Source: VRUE01 sp963707965
GTDB taxonomy: Bacteria > Actinomycetota > Thermoleophilia > Solirubrobacterales > 70-9
DNA length: 64,000 bases
Assembly (NCBI GenBank): GCA_963707965.1
Contig: CAVPRR010000007.1
Span: 496,001-560,000 of the forward strand
Reading direction: 5' to 3'
In this document: in pieces, positions 41,968 to 52,875 of the stretch
Layout of the letters: the number at the start of each line of letters is the position of its first letter
Numbering within the stretch: position 1 is the first letter of the stretch
Made by a program: the position numbers and the translations under genes
Notes under the pieces: generated by a model
Database searches by the model: none
Seen by the model: only the letters and a program-made list of their open reading frames with translations
What the model was told of the DNA's origin: nothing

Positions 41968-42771
41968 TGCTTCACATCGCCACAGTGCATTTCAGGTCTG
42001 CCCGCTGGATTCCCATACAGGCCAGAGAACTGGGGAGGCATCTGCGGATCCCGTTTCGCATCTGGACCTCGCTGGAGGGATAGACCCTTCTTATGGCCGG
42101 TATTTCGATCGGGTGATCGAGCAGGTCGGCCCCCACGCGGACAAGCTCAACCATCTCGCTTTGGAAATCGCTCACGAGGCCGATGACAACGACCTGCTCA
42201 TGTTCCTCGACGGCGACGCCTTCCCGATCGCCGATCTGGCCCCATTGATAGATGCGGGTTTGCAGAGCACGCCCCTCCTGGCGGTGCGCAGGAGCGAGAA
42301 CGTCGGCGACCTGCAGCCGCATCCGTGCTTCTGCGTGACCAGCGTCGGCAAGTGGCGAGCCCTACCGGGGGATTGGACGATGGGCTACATGTGGAAGGAT
42401 GTGAACGGTAGGGACAGGACCGATGTAGGCGCCAACCTCATGCGCCAACTCGAACTCACTGGCACGCCGTGGAGTCCAGTTCTGCGCACCAACCGGCGCA
42501 ATCTGCACCCCCTGTTCTTCGCCGTCTACGGCGATGTCATTTATCACCACGGCGCAGGGTTTCGCTTGCCGATCTCCCAAAGTGACATTGCCAGGTTCCC
42601 CAGATCCCGGACCTGAGCCTGCCGATAGTGCGATCGGTAGCGTGGCGCCTCGGGCTCCGACGGCAACGCGCGCAGTCGCGTTTGATCGCGCGGCGCAACC
42701 AGAAGCTCTCGGAGGAGATCTTCGCCAGAATCGAGTGCGACGATCGCCGCTGGCTCGACGACCTGATCTGA
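41968..42771 (+). pseudogene. GT-A-type glycosyltransferase-like protein, two frameshifts
   Basis: About 267 residues when joined: MLHIATVHFRSARWIPIQAR to WTSLEG, then IDPSYGRYFDRVIEQVGPHA, DLLMFLDGDAFPIADLAPLI (a D-G-D-A metal site), VYGDVIYHHGAGFR, then IPDLSLPIVRSVAWRLGL to the stop at 42769-42771. The first break needs one more G in GAGGGA (42073-42078); the second lies near 42600. The fold is inferred from the acidic motif; donor and acceptor unknown. Confidence 0.65.
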
Positions 42772-42852
42772 TCGCTGCCCCTCAACCCCGCCCGAGCTTC
42801 TCGCGCACCCGCTCGATCATCGCGTAGTGGTAGACGCGGTCATAGTCCGGGT

Positions 42853-43930
42853 TCACGAGTCGCCCCGCATGATCGCGGCAATCGTCGGCAGCCAGCGCGC
42901 CGGGGAGAACTCCTCCTCGATCCGCCGCCGACCGACGGCGCCGAGGTCGGTGCGCAAGCGGCGTCGGAGGCGAGCGCCTCGAGCGCCTCGAGCCACTCCC
43001 CCTCGCCCGAGACGGCGCAGCCGGCACCGGCCACCGTGGCAGCCGAGATGCCGACATCGTCGACGACCGGCGGGATACCGGACGCCATGTACTGGAGCGC
43101 CTTGTAAGCGCACTTGCCGCGCGTCCATGGCGTGTCCTCGAGCGGCATCAGCCCGATGTCCATCTCGGCAAGGGTCTTGCGCTCCGCGTCGGGGCTCCAA
43201 GCGCGCTCCTCCCGCGCACCCCGCCGATCCGAGGCGCCGAGCCGCCGACGACCACCAGGCGGACCGGTCGTCGCGACCGCTTCGCAAACCGCTCGAGCAC
43301 GGGCGCGACACCCTGCAGGTAGGGCGCGGTGGTTGGCGAGCCGATCCACCGAAGCGTCACCTGTTCGGCTTGCTCGTGCCTGCGAAGCGCGGAGGAGATG
43401 GGGTCGACCAGGGACGGCACTACCGTCACGTTCCTGTTGTAGGTGGAGAGGTGCTCAGCCAGAACCTCGTTGCCGGCGACCACATGCTCCGCCCGCTCTG
43501 CGAGCCAGCGAACCTTGCGGGAAACCGCCTTGAAGGCGCCTAGCGAATGGCCCCCGGATTGACCCCCGGTCAGCCAGATCGCGTCATCGACGTCATAGAC
43601 GAGCGCTCGGTTCTTGCAGCGGCCCTCTGAGCGCAAGCGACGGCGCCAGATCGACATGGCGTTGAACGACGGTGGTGGAAGCCCTGCATGAGCTTCCCTC
43701 AGGTCCGTCCTGAGCCGCCGACGCGCAGCGGTGAGAATCCTCACCTTGCCGACCATCCCCGCGGTTCGAAATCCTTGCGCCTACTCAGTTGTGAACAGTG
43801 GAAGACACTCCAGTTTCATACCGTACTCTGTCAGCGCCCGTCCCGGCAGCTCAAGGCGCACCCGAATGCCGGGGTCAAGGGACCCTGGCACGACGTTGCA
43901 ATCACGTGCGGGTCATCGGACGAGTACAAT
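42853..43930 (-). pseudogene. Glycosyltransferase family 4-like, paralogue of 40595-41677, frameshifted
   Basis: Pieces in three frames match the intact paralogue in order: IATSCQGP, ALVYDVDDAIWLTGGQSGGH, VTLRWIGSPTTAPYLQGVAP, AEMDIGLMPLEDTPWTRGKC, KALQYMASGIPPVVDDVGIS, and FSPARWLPTIAAIMRGDS at the end. Breaks near 42960, 43215, 43620 and in 43760-43850. An in-frame stop after LPLF suggests some real decay. The 5' limit is approximate. Confidence 0.7.
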
Positions 43931-43958
43931 CGAGGATCCTTCTCACCCATAGCACGCC

Positions 43959-44768
43959 ATGTTACATTTCGACAGCACGAACGGACAGGCACCGCTTTCC
44001 GAGCGCATCGTCTGGCTGGCCAGGCGATCGGCTTCGTCGATCCCCTACGCGATCGGCCAAAGGAGGATCGGCCGGCGCTACCTCCTGAACGACGGCTTCG
44101 AACGTGTCTACCTGCATCACACTCGAAAGACCGGCGGAACGAGTCTCTCCGAGTCCTTCCTGGCCCTTGGCGGCGAGGACCCACTGACAGTCAAGCGGCG
44201 GATGAGGGATGGGTGGCAGATGACGGTAACAGGAGGCCTCGTGGTAACCGCCCACCACCGAGGCGCCCTGCGTCGAGGACGCTATTTCTTTGGCTGGTTG
44301 CACTTCCCGGCGTGGAGCGTGCGGCTCCCCGACCGTACGTTCACCGTCACCATCCTGCGAGATCCCGCAGCCCGGGTGCTGTCCCTCTACAGGTACCTCT
44401 TGGACCCCCGCGCGGATGAAAATCAGCCATTCTCGGCGCGGACGAGAGAACGCGAGACCGCTGCCGACGGCTTCGACGGCTTCATGGACCGTCTTGCGGA
44501 GCCGGAGCTGCTCGGGCAGCTGCAGATGTTCTCGAAGAGGCGCGATCCGAGGAGGCGGCGGCGAAGATCGACGAGTGCTCGCTCGTGTTCCGCGTCGATC
44601 GGATGGCCGATGGGCTCGCGAACTCTCTCGGAGCTGATCGGCCGACCCTTGAGCCCACGGCACGAGCGACGGTCCGTGGCAGCGTTCGAGCCGTCGGACG
44701 CGCAGCGCTCGCGACTCCGAGAGGCGCTCGCGTCCGAATATGCGCTGATGGACCTGCTGCGGCTCTGA
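43959..44768 (+). pseudogene. Sulfotransferase (Sulfotransfer_2-like), internal frame slip
   Basis: 269-residue open frame with a slipped segment. 5'-phosphosulfate loop YLHHTRKTGGTSLSESF and 3'-phosphate site TVTILRDPAARVLSLYRYLL are intact. Between about 44545 and 44625 the frame reads Arg-rich nonsense; the neighbouring frame gives KIDECSLVFRVDRMADGLAN, so two compensating indels occur. It ends LASEYALMDLLRL. H-x-R-K-T-G-G-T is typical of sulfotransferases acting on sugars such as heparan 2-O-type enzymes. Confidence 0.75.
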
Positions 44769-44789
44769 CCGGTCCGCGATACCACTATC

Positions 44790-45623
44790 GTGACGAACGG
44801 GATGAGAGCCTACGTGATCAACCTCCCGCGCTCGACATCGCGTCGAACCAGCATGGCCGAGCAGCTCGAGGGCGTGAGCCTGCGGCACGAGTTCATCGAG
44901 GCCGTCGACGGTCGCGCTCTCACGCCCTCCGAGCGCGCGGAGCTGGTCGACGAGACTGCCGTTGCACGCTACCCGGGTTGGCTGACCCCGGGCGCCCTCG
45001 GCTGCGCCCTCAGCCATCGACGTGCGTATGAACGCATTCTCGACAGTGAGGACGACGGCGTCGCCCTCGTCCTCGAGGACGACGCGATCCTTCCGACCAC
45101 GATCACCACGAAAATCGCTGAAGTCGTGCCCCACATGTACGGAAGTGAGATCGTCCTGCTCTACTTTCGCAACTTCGGCGTGTGCGATTTCAGCGCGTGC
45201 GACGCGGTCGAGCTGGAGGCGGGAGCGAAGCTCGCGTATCCGCTCGACGTGGACGCAGCCGCTGACCACCTCGGCCTACCTGATCACCCGTGAGGCGTGT
45301 CGGAGGCTCAAAGAGGCGATCGTGCCAGTTCGGGTCACCGCAGACAAGTGGCAGCACTTCTACGAGCTGGGGGCGATCGAGTCGCTGCGCTGCGTGATCC
45401 CGCGACCGGTCGCCGTGGGCAAGGAATTCAAGAGCACGATCGAGTATACGAGCCAGGAGTCGATGCGCACACGCGCAACGGGCTTCATCACGCGAAACCG
45501 TATCCCCCCTTCTTCCAGCTCTTCACGCTGAACCGCTACATCATCGAGCGCCGGATGAGCAGAACCCGAACCGTGCCTGACCCCTCGCCGATCGCGCTGG
45601 CCCGACGTGGCGCCGCAAGATGA
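44790..45623 (+). pseudogene. Glycosyltransferase family 25, frameshifted
   Basis: About 277 residues. MRAYVINLPRSTSRRTSMAE is the GT25 opening; ALGCALSHRRAYERI and VALVLEDDAIL give the conserved S-H and E-D-D metal site. A slip near 45262 moves to AYLITREACRRLKEAIVPVR, and another near 45505 to PPFFQLFTLNRYIIERRMSR. The end overlaps the next gene by four bases (ATGA). GT25 enzymes usually add galactose to lipooligosaccharide or proteins. Confidence 0.8.
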
Positions 45624-46614
45624 GCCGGCGACGAATCGCGCGAGCGTTCGAGATCCTCGACAGGGAGCTGTTCCTCGAGCTCAACCACAAGCCATCCCGG
45701 TCGGCCCTGGTGCTCGGGGGCAGCCGCAGCGGCACGACCTGGGTGGCGGAGTCCATCGCCCGTCAGTTCAAGAGTCGCCTGATCTTCGAGCCGTTCAACC
45801 CCCATTGGGCGTCGAGCCGCAGCGGCTTGCGTCTCTTCCTGGGACCAAGCGAGGGCGATCCAGCCTTGGAGCGGGCTGTTCACCGCGCTATGTCGGGTCG
45901 CGTTCGCGGGCGGCGGATCGACCTCGGGCCGACCACGCGACTGCCGCGCAGCCGGATCGTCAAGGACATCAGCACGACGAACCTGCTGCCCTGGCTCCGG
46001 GCGCGCCACCCGACTGTCCCGGTCGTCTTCATCCTGCGGCACCCGATCGCCGTCGCCCTATCTCGACATCGTGCGCAAGCCGGCCCGTTCTACAGCTTCG
46101 GCGACTACCTGGCCACGCCGGCCGGCCGCAGCGGCGCCGAGGCCTCGCCGGTCGCCGCCTGGCTCCCGCTCTACGACAGCTACCGCGCGCACCCGGAGCC
46201 GCTCGTCGGCCACGTCGCCGAATGGTGCATCGAAAACGCCTACCCCCTGAGCCACGTCGACGACCCCGGCGTCGCCCTCGCCTTCTACGAGAGCGTGGTC
46301 ATCGACCCGCTGGCCGAGCTCGGCCACCTGGTGGAGCACTGTCGCGGCGCCTTGGGCGGTCGCGCGGCGACCCGCTCTCACTCAGCCAGGCGCGGAAGCC
46401 GTCGGCGATGGACTGGTTCGGCGCGGCCGCGTCGGCTCAGCGATCCGATGAGTGGGACCGCATGCTCAGCCGGTGGACGGAGGAGGTACCGCCACCGGTT
46501 GTCGAGCAGTGCCTGAAGGTCCTGGCGGACTTCGGGCTGGAGCAGCTCTACGGGGAGGGCCCGCTGCCGATCGGCGCCGAGACGGCTCCCGGCGGCGCCC
46601 CCGGACGACGGTGA
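45620..46614 (+). pseudogene. Sulfotransferase, one frameshift
   Basis: About 331 residues. 5'-phosphosulfate loop ALVLGGSRSGTTWVAESI; 3'-phosphate site VVFILRHPIAVALSRHRA. From about 46370 the frame changes to LSLSQARKPSAMDWFGAAAS and continues to WTEEVPPPVVEQCLKVLADF with stop 46612-46614. Coupled to the GT25 gene, which suggests that sulfation follows that glycosyl transfer. Confidence 0.8.
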
Positions 46615-46704
46615 GCGAGTTAGTAAGTCCGCGCCTCAGAATCGACGCCGGCGTCGGCGGAGCCATGGCGCGCGTGGCCTTCTCGCATATCGTGAGCGCT
46701 GCCG

Positions 46705-47986
46705 ATGACTAGGACTCACCGCGGACTTCAGCCCCGGGGCGCGCTCGGACAGAGCATGCCCTCGCCACCCACGGCCAAGGCGGGAGCGCTGCGCGTGCTC
46801 TACGTCTGCTACCTCTCGCTCGAGGATCCGCTGGTGCACAGCCAGGTCGTCGCCTACCTCGCCGGCCTCGCCGAGCGGGGGCACACGGTCCACCTGATGA
46901 CCTTCGAGCCTCGCCTCGAGCCGGCGGCGGCGCCGGCAGCCTCGAGGACGATCTCCGCCGGCGCGGGATCGCCTGGCACTCGCTGCGCTACCACAAGCGC
47001 CCCTCGCTGCCCGCGACCGCCTTCGACGTGCTCGCCGGCGCGCTCGCCGCCGCCCGGCTGGTGCGCCGCCACCGGCTCGACGCGATCCACGCCCGCAACC
47101 ACGTGCCGGCGGCGATGGCGATGATCGCCGTCGCGCCTCGCTCCCTGCCGGACTGATCTTCGACGTGCGCGGCCTGATGGCCGAGGAGTACGTCGACGCC
47201 GGGCACTGGAAGCGCGGCGGCGTCCCCTACCGGCTGACCCAGTGGATCCAGCGCGCGGCGCTGCGGCGCGCCGACGGCGTCGTGACGCTGACCGAGGCCG
47301 TGCGGCCGCACCTGAGCGAGGCGGAGGCAGGGCCCGACGCCACCTTCGTGATCCCCTGCTGCGCCGACGTCGAGCGGATCGCGGAGCGAGCGGACGAGCG
47401 CTCCGCGGCGCGCGCCGAGCTCGCCATCGGCGAGCGGCCGACGATGGTCTACGTCGGCAAGTTCACCGGCTGGTACATGGAGCGCGAGATGGCCGATTTC
47501 GTCGCCGCCGCCAGGCGATCGGCGCCCGACCTGCTCTTCCTGATCGTGACCCAGGCCGACCCGGCGCCGATGCTGAGCGAGCTCGACCGCAACGGGATCA
47601 GGCACCGCGACTACCGGATCTTGCGCGCCGAGCCCGAGGAGATCGGCCGCTACCTGGCCGCCGCCGACGTCGGCCTCTCCTTCGTCAGGCCCTGCTTCTC
47701 GAAGATCTCCTCCTCGCCGACCAAGATCGGCGAGTACCTGGCGGCCGGCCTGCCGGTCGTTTCCACCGCCGGGATCGGCGACGTCGATGCTCTGCTGCGC
47801 GACAACCGCGTCGGCACGCTCGTCGAGGACCTCTCGACCCCCGGATACGAGACCACCGTCACGGCCCTGCGCGAGCTGCGCGAGGACCCGGGCCGCGACA
47901 GCGCTGCACCGATGTCGCGAGGCGGAATCTCTCCCTGCGCGAGGTCGGGATTCGTCGCTACGACGCGCTATATGCCGGCTCGCTGA
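46705..47986 (+). pseudogene. Glycosyltransferase family 4, frameshifted
   Basis: About 425 residues from ATG 46705 (ATG 46756 is an alternative). Front: LRVLYVCYLSLEDPLVHSQV, then after a slip near 46930 DLRRRGIAWHSLRYHKRPSL and IHARNHVPAAMAMIAVA; after another near 47140 LIFDVRGLMAEEYVDAGHWK, TMVYVGKFTGWYMEREMADF, SKISSSPTKIGEYLAAGLPV. The K-I-G-E-Y-L-A region is the donor site of this GT4 subgroup. The last ~20 codons slip again near 47900. Confidence 0.75.
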
Positions 47987-48622
47987 TGGGTAGGAACGTC
48001 GTCGTCATCGGGATGCACCGCAGCGGCACCTCGGCGATGACCAACGCAATCCGGCTACTGGGCTGCTCGATCGGCGACACCGGAGACTTCATCTCGCCGA
48101 GGCGGTGGAACCCGGAGGGCAACTGGGAGCACCAGCGCCTGATCGAACGCAACGACCTGATCCTCGAGATGCAGGCGGCACCTGGTTCGCGCCGCCGCGC
48201 CTGCCCGACGGCTGGACGAGCGAGGCAAGGCGCGCGCCATGCTCCCGCGACTCCGGACCGAGTTCGCGGAGATCTACCCGGAGGAGGGCTGGGTGTGGAA
48301 GGACCCGCGGGCGTGCCTGACGCTGCCTCTGTGGATGCAGGCCTGGGGGTCGGCGCCCGTCGCCGTCATGGCCTTCCGCCACCCGCTGGCCGTGGCGAAG
48401 TCGCTCGCGGCGCGCAACGAGTTCTCCCTGCGCCACGGCCTGGCGCTTTGGGAGATCTACAACGCCCAGGCGCTCTGGAACCTTCGCGACCTGCCGACCG
48501 TGGTGCACAGCTACGACGGCGCGCTCGACGATCCCCCGCGGTTCGCAGGCGAGCTGAGCGAGGCACTCAGAAGCCACGGGGTCGTGCTCGACGGCTCGAC
48601 CGCGGCCGCGGCCGTGCCCTGA
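47986..48622 (+). pseudogene. Sulfotransferase-like protein, frameshifted
   Basis: ATG 47986 overlaps the TGA of the preceding gene. VVVIGMHRSGTSAMTNAIRL is the PAPS loop; WNPEGNWEHQRLIERNDLIL follows. After a slip near 48180, TEFAEIYPEEGWVWKDPRAC and VAVMAFRHPLAVAKSLAARN (3'-phosphate site) continue to GVVLDGSTAAAA. A further slip near 48615 may extend the protein (ALKPSLRRNSADEHGLG) toward 48800. This is the W-x-W-K-D-P-R subgroup often found in actinobacterial glycan loci. Confidence 0.75.
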
Positions 48623-48814
48623 AGCCGTCGTTGCGGCGAAACTCGGCCGACGAGCACGGCCTTGGGCGCGACCGACACGGCGACAGCTCTGGGAGCTGCT
48701 GAACGCGCTCGCGACGGCAGGTCGCGGCCCGAGGACGAAGGCCGGAGGGGCTGAACCAGCCCTCGCCACGCGGGTGGCGCTCTTTCGAAGGTGCCCCGCG
48801 TCAGCGCGCCGCGC

Positions 48815-49894
48815 TCATCCGCGCCAGATTCCGCCCGGGGCTCGGCGGGCCTGGCAGAAGAACCGCCATCGGCGCAGCTTGCCGGCCAGGTAGGCGCGTG
48901 AGTCCCCCGAGAGCAGGCGACGGCCGTAGCGCAGGGCGAGCGGACCGGTGGCGAGCCTCACGGCCGGCGAGCCCTTGAGCGCGGCCTGGGCGAGGACGTC
49001 GACCCGCTGCAGGTCGGCGGCGCGGCGGATCTCGGCCGCCGCGCCCGGCTCGCGCCGCAGGAACTCCCGCTCGACGCGGTCGAGCCAGCGCAGGCCTGCG
49101 CGCAGGTCGCGCGGCCCCACCGTCGCGTCGATCCTGTTGACGAGCACCCGCTGCGCGGCCGGCTCCGGTCGCACGCCCAGCGTCCGCTCGAGGTGGCGGG
49201 CGGCGCAGCGGACGAAGTTCTCGACCTGGATCTCCTCGAAGCGCGCGGAGACGCTGCTCGGGTCGCTGCAGACCCGCATCAGCGGCTCGCCGACGTTGGC
49301 GAAGCCGACGCCGGCGTCGAGCATGCGGGCGAACATCTCGTAGTCCTCGGTGTGCAGGCTCTCGGGCGGCCCGCCGTAGGGGTGGGCCCGCATCAACTCG
49401 GTGCGAGCGACGATCGTCGGGTGCATCGCCGGGGTGGCGAAGAGGGCCACGAACCGCGCCCCGCCGGGGCTCGCGCAGAGAACCGGGCGCGGCCGGAGCC
49501 GGCGGCCCTCGCGATCGACCGGTTCGATGCCGGTGCCGACAACGCCGACGTCCGGGCGCCGCGCGGGAGCAGCTCGACCTGGCGCTCGATCCGGGTCGGG
49601 AAGGCCAGGTCGTCGGCGTCCATGCGGGCGACGATCTCGCCGCGCGCCTCGGCGACGCCTCGATTGAGCGTGCGGATCACGCCCGAGTTCGCCTCGTTGC
49701 GCAGCACGCGGACGCGCCGATCCCGGCTGCGAAGTCCGCGAGGACGGAGCCGTCCCGTCGCGGGAGCCGTCGTCCACCGCGACGATCTCGAGGTCGGCGT
49801 AGGTCTGGCCCAGCAGCGATCCAGCGCCGCGGGCAGCGATCCGCTCGGCTTCGAAGCAGGGCAGCACGACGGAAACCAGCTGGGGCCCGCTCAC
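48815..49894 (-). pseudogene. Glycosyltransferase family 2, frameshifted
   Basis: GTG 49894, overlapping the preceding stop by four bases. QLVSVVLPCFEAER and LEIVAVDDGSRDGT are the GT2 nucleotide site; in the next frame RNEANSGVIRTLNRGVAEAR and IVARMDADDLAFPTRIERQV provide the D-A-D-D metal motif; the first frame resumes at FVALFATPAMHPTIVARTEL and LHTEDYEMFARMLDAGVGFA (E-D-Y catalytic base). Stops at 48815. Breaks near 49780 and 49480. Confidence 0.8.
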
Positions 49895-50872
49895 GTCCTG
49901 ATCGCCGTCTTGATGGTGAAGCGAGGCATCGGGTTCCCCGGCCACTCCCAGGCGGCGGCCAGCAGGGCGCCGGCGGCGCGGCGCGCCGGCGAGAGCGGTA
50001 TCGCCACAGCTGGTAGTCGGAGCGGCAGTGCCGCCGCTCCGTCGGGTGACGAGCGGGTAGCGCTCGCCCCCGTCCAGGGTCGCGGCGAGGCGGTCCAGCT
50101 GGCCGAAGGGCTCGTTGAACTAGTACGCCGAGAGCGTCTGCACGGGGACGTGGCGCAGCTCCCGGTCGATCAGCTCGCGCTCCGGGGCGACGATCTCGTC
50201 CCCGTCCGCCGGCAGCCGCGCCGGATCGGTCACCGCGGGCGGCAGGTGCCAGATGCAGGTTCCACCAGCTCCGACGCACGTTGAAGGGCGCCGGCGTCAG
50301 ACCCGCGCGAAAGAACCGGTAGCTGTGCTCCGTGTGGCCCCAGCGCCGGTACTCGGCGAAGCGCGGGTGCCAACCGCCCACCTGCCTGAGGCCGGCGGCG
50401 GTGAAGAAGTTGAAGACCGCGCCGCCGACGAAACCGTGCGCGATATGGCGACCGGCGACGACCGACTCGGCTGGGTAGTCGCGGATCCTCCTTCGCCCGC
50501 ACAGGGAGAAATGGTGGATGCCGCTCGCCCGCGCGACCTCGACCGTGCGCCGGGAAGACGGAGCCGTCGACCAGCTCCACGTCGTCCTCGACGAAGAAGT
50601 AGTGGTCGAAGTCCGGGGAAGGCCTCGAGCACCCGGTTCTTGGAGATGCCGACCCCCTCGCGCTCGGCCGAGTGGATCAGCGGGACCCCCCACTCCTCGC
50701 AGAAGCGCACCGTCTCCGGCGTCGGGGCCGTCCAGCGAGACGAGCAGCGAGAAGCGCGGGTCCCGCTCGCAGAGGCGGGCGAAGTGCGGCAGGTAGCGCC
50801 GCAGGTAGCGAGGCCGTTCGCAGGTCGTGATCGCGACCAGAGCGCGGTACTCGGGCTACCGCTCTCGTTCAC
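49891..50872 (-). pseudogene. GT-A glycosyltransferase, frameshifted
   Basis: About 325 residues from GTG 50872. After an early slip: ALVAITTCERPRYLRRYLPH, SLLVSLDGP, REGVGISKNRVLEAFP, HYFFVEDDVELVDGSVFP (E-D-D metal site), HHFSLCGRRRIRDYPAESVV, GGAVFNFFTAAGLRQVGGWH and HTEHSYRFFRAGLTPAPFNV, ending WPGNPMPRFTIKTAIRT. Resembles GT2-like enzymes with a C-terminal G-G-W-x-x-x-F and G-H-T-E-H loop. Coupled on both sides by GTGA overlaps. Confidence 0.7.
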
Positions 50873-52158
50873 GCGATCTCGGGGAACGCGTTCATGCGGT
50901 CACATGCTCCCGCGGCAGGCCCGAGAACCGCCTCGTCGACCGCCGGGTCGAACTTGCGCGCGAAGAGCTTCCCGCTGTCCAGCATCGCCGGGAGGTCGTC
51001 ACCCCGAGAACGCTCGGGTGGCTCCGGCCCGCCGGCCAGCGAATGAAGCGCAGGTTGTCGTTGACGATGCGGTCCGCTCGGCGAAACCGGTCCCGACCAG
51101 GATGCTCTGGAAGAAGATCTCGTCGGGCGCCAAGGTGTGCTCGTGGTAGCGGCGGTAGTCGGGGTGCTCGTCGAGGAAGGCGAGGACATAGTCGGCGGCG
51201 CCCCGGCTCAGGTTCCACCACTGCGAACCCCCGAAGGCGCGTGCGTAGGAGGGGAAGCTGCGGGGCGGCTTCAGGCTGCTGCGCAGCCTCAGTATGCGGT
51301 TGAGAAGCCGGCCCTTGCGGCTGAGGAAGCTCGTGTCTTCACCGCGGGGGATGCAGGTCTCACGCCGGCCCCGCACCGTGTAGGTGTAGAAGTCGGTGCG
51401 GTCGCGGCCGCCGAGGCGCCAGCGCATGTCGTCCGCCGCCCTCGAAGCCGGTGCCCAGCAGCGCGCTCTGGAAGAAGATCTCTTCGGTCAGCAGCGTGTG
51501 CTCGTGATAGCGCCGGAAGTCGGGGTGCCGGTCGGCGAACCCGAGGATGTACTCGACCGCGTCTCGGCTCAGGTTCCACCACTGCGAGCCGCCGTAGGGC
51601 CGGACATAGGGGCGAACGACGAGCTGGCTTGAGCAGGCCCCGAACCCGCAGCATCTCGTTGAGGAGCCGGCCCTTGCGCTTGAGGAAGCTCGTGTCCTCG
51701 CCCCGCGGGATGCAGGTCTCGCGACGCTCGAACAGGGTGTACGTGTAGAAGTCGGTGCGGTCGCGCCCTTCGAAGCGCCAGCGTGGATCTGGCAGCGGGA
51801 AGTATTCGATGTAGCTCCTGGACCGAACGGACTCGAGGAAGTCCACGATCTTCCCGATCGGGCGCAGCGGGAAGTCCTGGCCGCTGAGTAGGACGAAGTA
51901 CTCGCAGCCATCCTCGAGCCCGCGCAGCCCGTCCAGGCAGGCGTCGACGAGACGCGGGCTGCCCCAGGGCGTCGGGTAGCGGGGCAGGAGGACGACGTCA
52001 CGCAGGCCGCGCTCGGACATGGCCCTGGCGAACGGCCGCATCGGGGCGCGCCTGTCGAGATGGAGGTAGAGCCGGACCCGGGGGTGTCGCATGACGGCGA
52101 GCAGCTCCCCGAGCTGCTCGGGCTTGTCGTGCGCCAGGATCGCGATCGCCAGCTTCAT
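50869..52158 (-). pseudogene. GT14 (core-2/I-branching type) glycosyltransferase with internal duplication
   Basis: MKLAIAILAHDKPEQLGELL, RLYLHLDRRAPM, YFVLLSGQDFPLRPIGKIVD and FFQSALLGTGFE mark a GT14 beta-1,6-GlcNAc-type enzyme. The middle part (RDRTDFYTYT, RRETCIPRGEDTSFL, GGSQWWNLSR, RRYHEHTL, EIFFQS) occurs twice, at about 51430-51785 and 51070-51425, before a single C-terminus LPAMLDSGKLFARKFDPAVD. Either a tandem gene pair has fused or the assembly joined two paralogues. Several one-base slips. Confidence 0.7.
51070..51790 (-). repeat. 361-bp tandem duplication inside the GT14 gene
   Basis: GGCTCAGGTTCCACCACTGC occurs at 51205 and again at 51566; surrounding sequence matches over about 350 bases with roughly 80 percent identity by eye. 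The period is not a multiple of three. Confidence 0.65.
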
Positions 52159-52176
52159 CGGGCGACTTCCCTCACT

Positions 52177-52875
52177 TCATCTGAGATACTCATCGATAAG
52201 AACGGGCGCCAAGGGCTGGGTGAACAGCGCTTCCTTCGCCCGAATCTCGTCACGACTCCATGTCCACCACTCCGAGGCCAATAGGCGCTCGATGGTCTCC
52301 TCGTCGAAGCGATAGCGAACAGGTGTCGCTGGGGTCCCCACTGCGATGGCGTAGGGGGGCACGTCGCGAGAGACAACAGAGCCGGCGCCGATCACCGCTC
52401 CGGTCCCAACGCTTACCCCCGACAGGATGTGTGAGCCGGCTCCGATCCAGACGTCGTGCCCGATGCGAATCGGCCCGGCGCTGACGATCTCCTCCTCTAC
52501 CGGACGCCCGAGAACGTTTCGGCCGATGTAATGGGTGGATATCCGTGTCGGATCGTGACCGAATCCATGCAGGCTCACATCACGGGCGATCGAGCAGTAG
52601 CTGCCGATCTCGATCGGGTTCAGCCGCGCCTCGACGTAGATGCCGGGGCCCCATAGCGACGAGCCCGTCCCAATCGTGACCGGGCCGGTGATCATCACCC
52701 GGTGCAGCCGAGCGTAATCCTCCACGCACACGGGACCGTGAAGGGACGATCCACTGACGCGGGCAAGCCGCGATACCTTGGCCGCCACGTCCACGCGGTT
52801 CGGGCCCAGTGCCGATCTCCGGGCGAAGTCGAGAACTCGCAGCTTGGCCTTCTTCATCAAGGAAGACGAGATCAT
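52177..52875 (-). CDS. Left-handed beta-helix acyltransferase (CatB/WcaF type)
   Basis: 232 residues from ATG 52875, which overlaps the preceding stop (ATGA). Hexapeptide repeats run from about 50 to 180 (VTIGTGSSLWGPGIYVEARL, IEIGSYCSIARDVSLHG, IRIGHDVWIGAGSHILSGVS, GAVIGAGSVVSRDVPPYAIA, VGTPA). H in SLHGFGHDP is the likely catalytic base. Full length. Probably O-acetylates a sugar in the glycan. Confidence 0.9.
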   Translation of the reverse strand: MISSSLMKKAKLRVLDFARRSALGPNRVDVAAKVSRLARVSGSSLHGPVCVEDYARLHRVMITGPVTIGTGSSLWGPGIYVEARLNPIEIGSYCSIARDVSLHGFGHDPTRISTHYIGRNVLGRPVEEEIVSAGPIRIGHDVWIGAGSHILSGVSVGTGAVIGAGSVVSRDVPPYAIAVGTPATPVRYRFDEETIERLLASEWWTWSRDEIRAKEALFTQPLAPVLIDEYLR

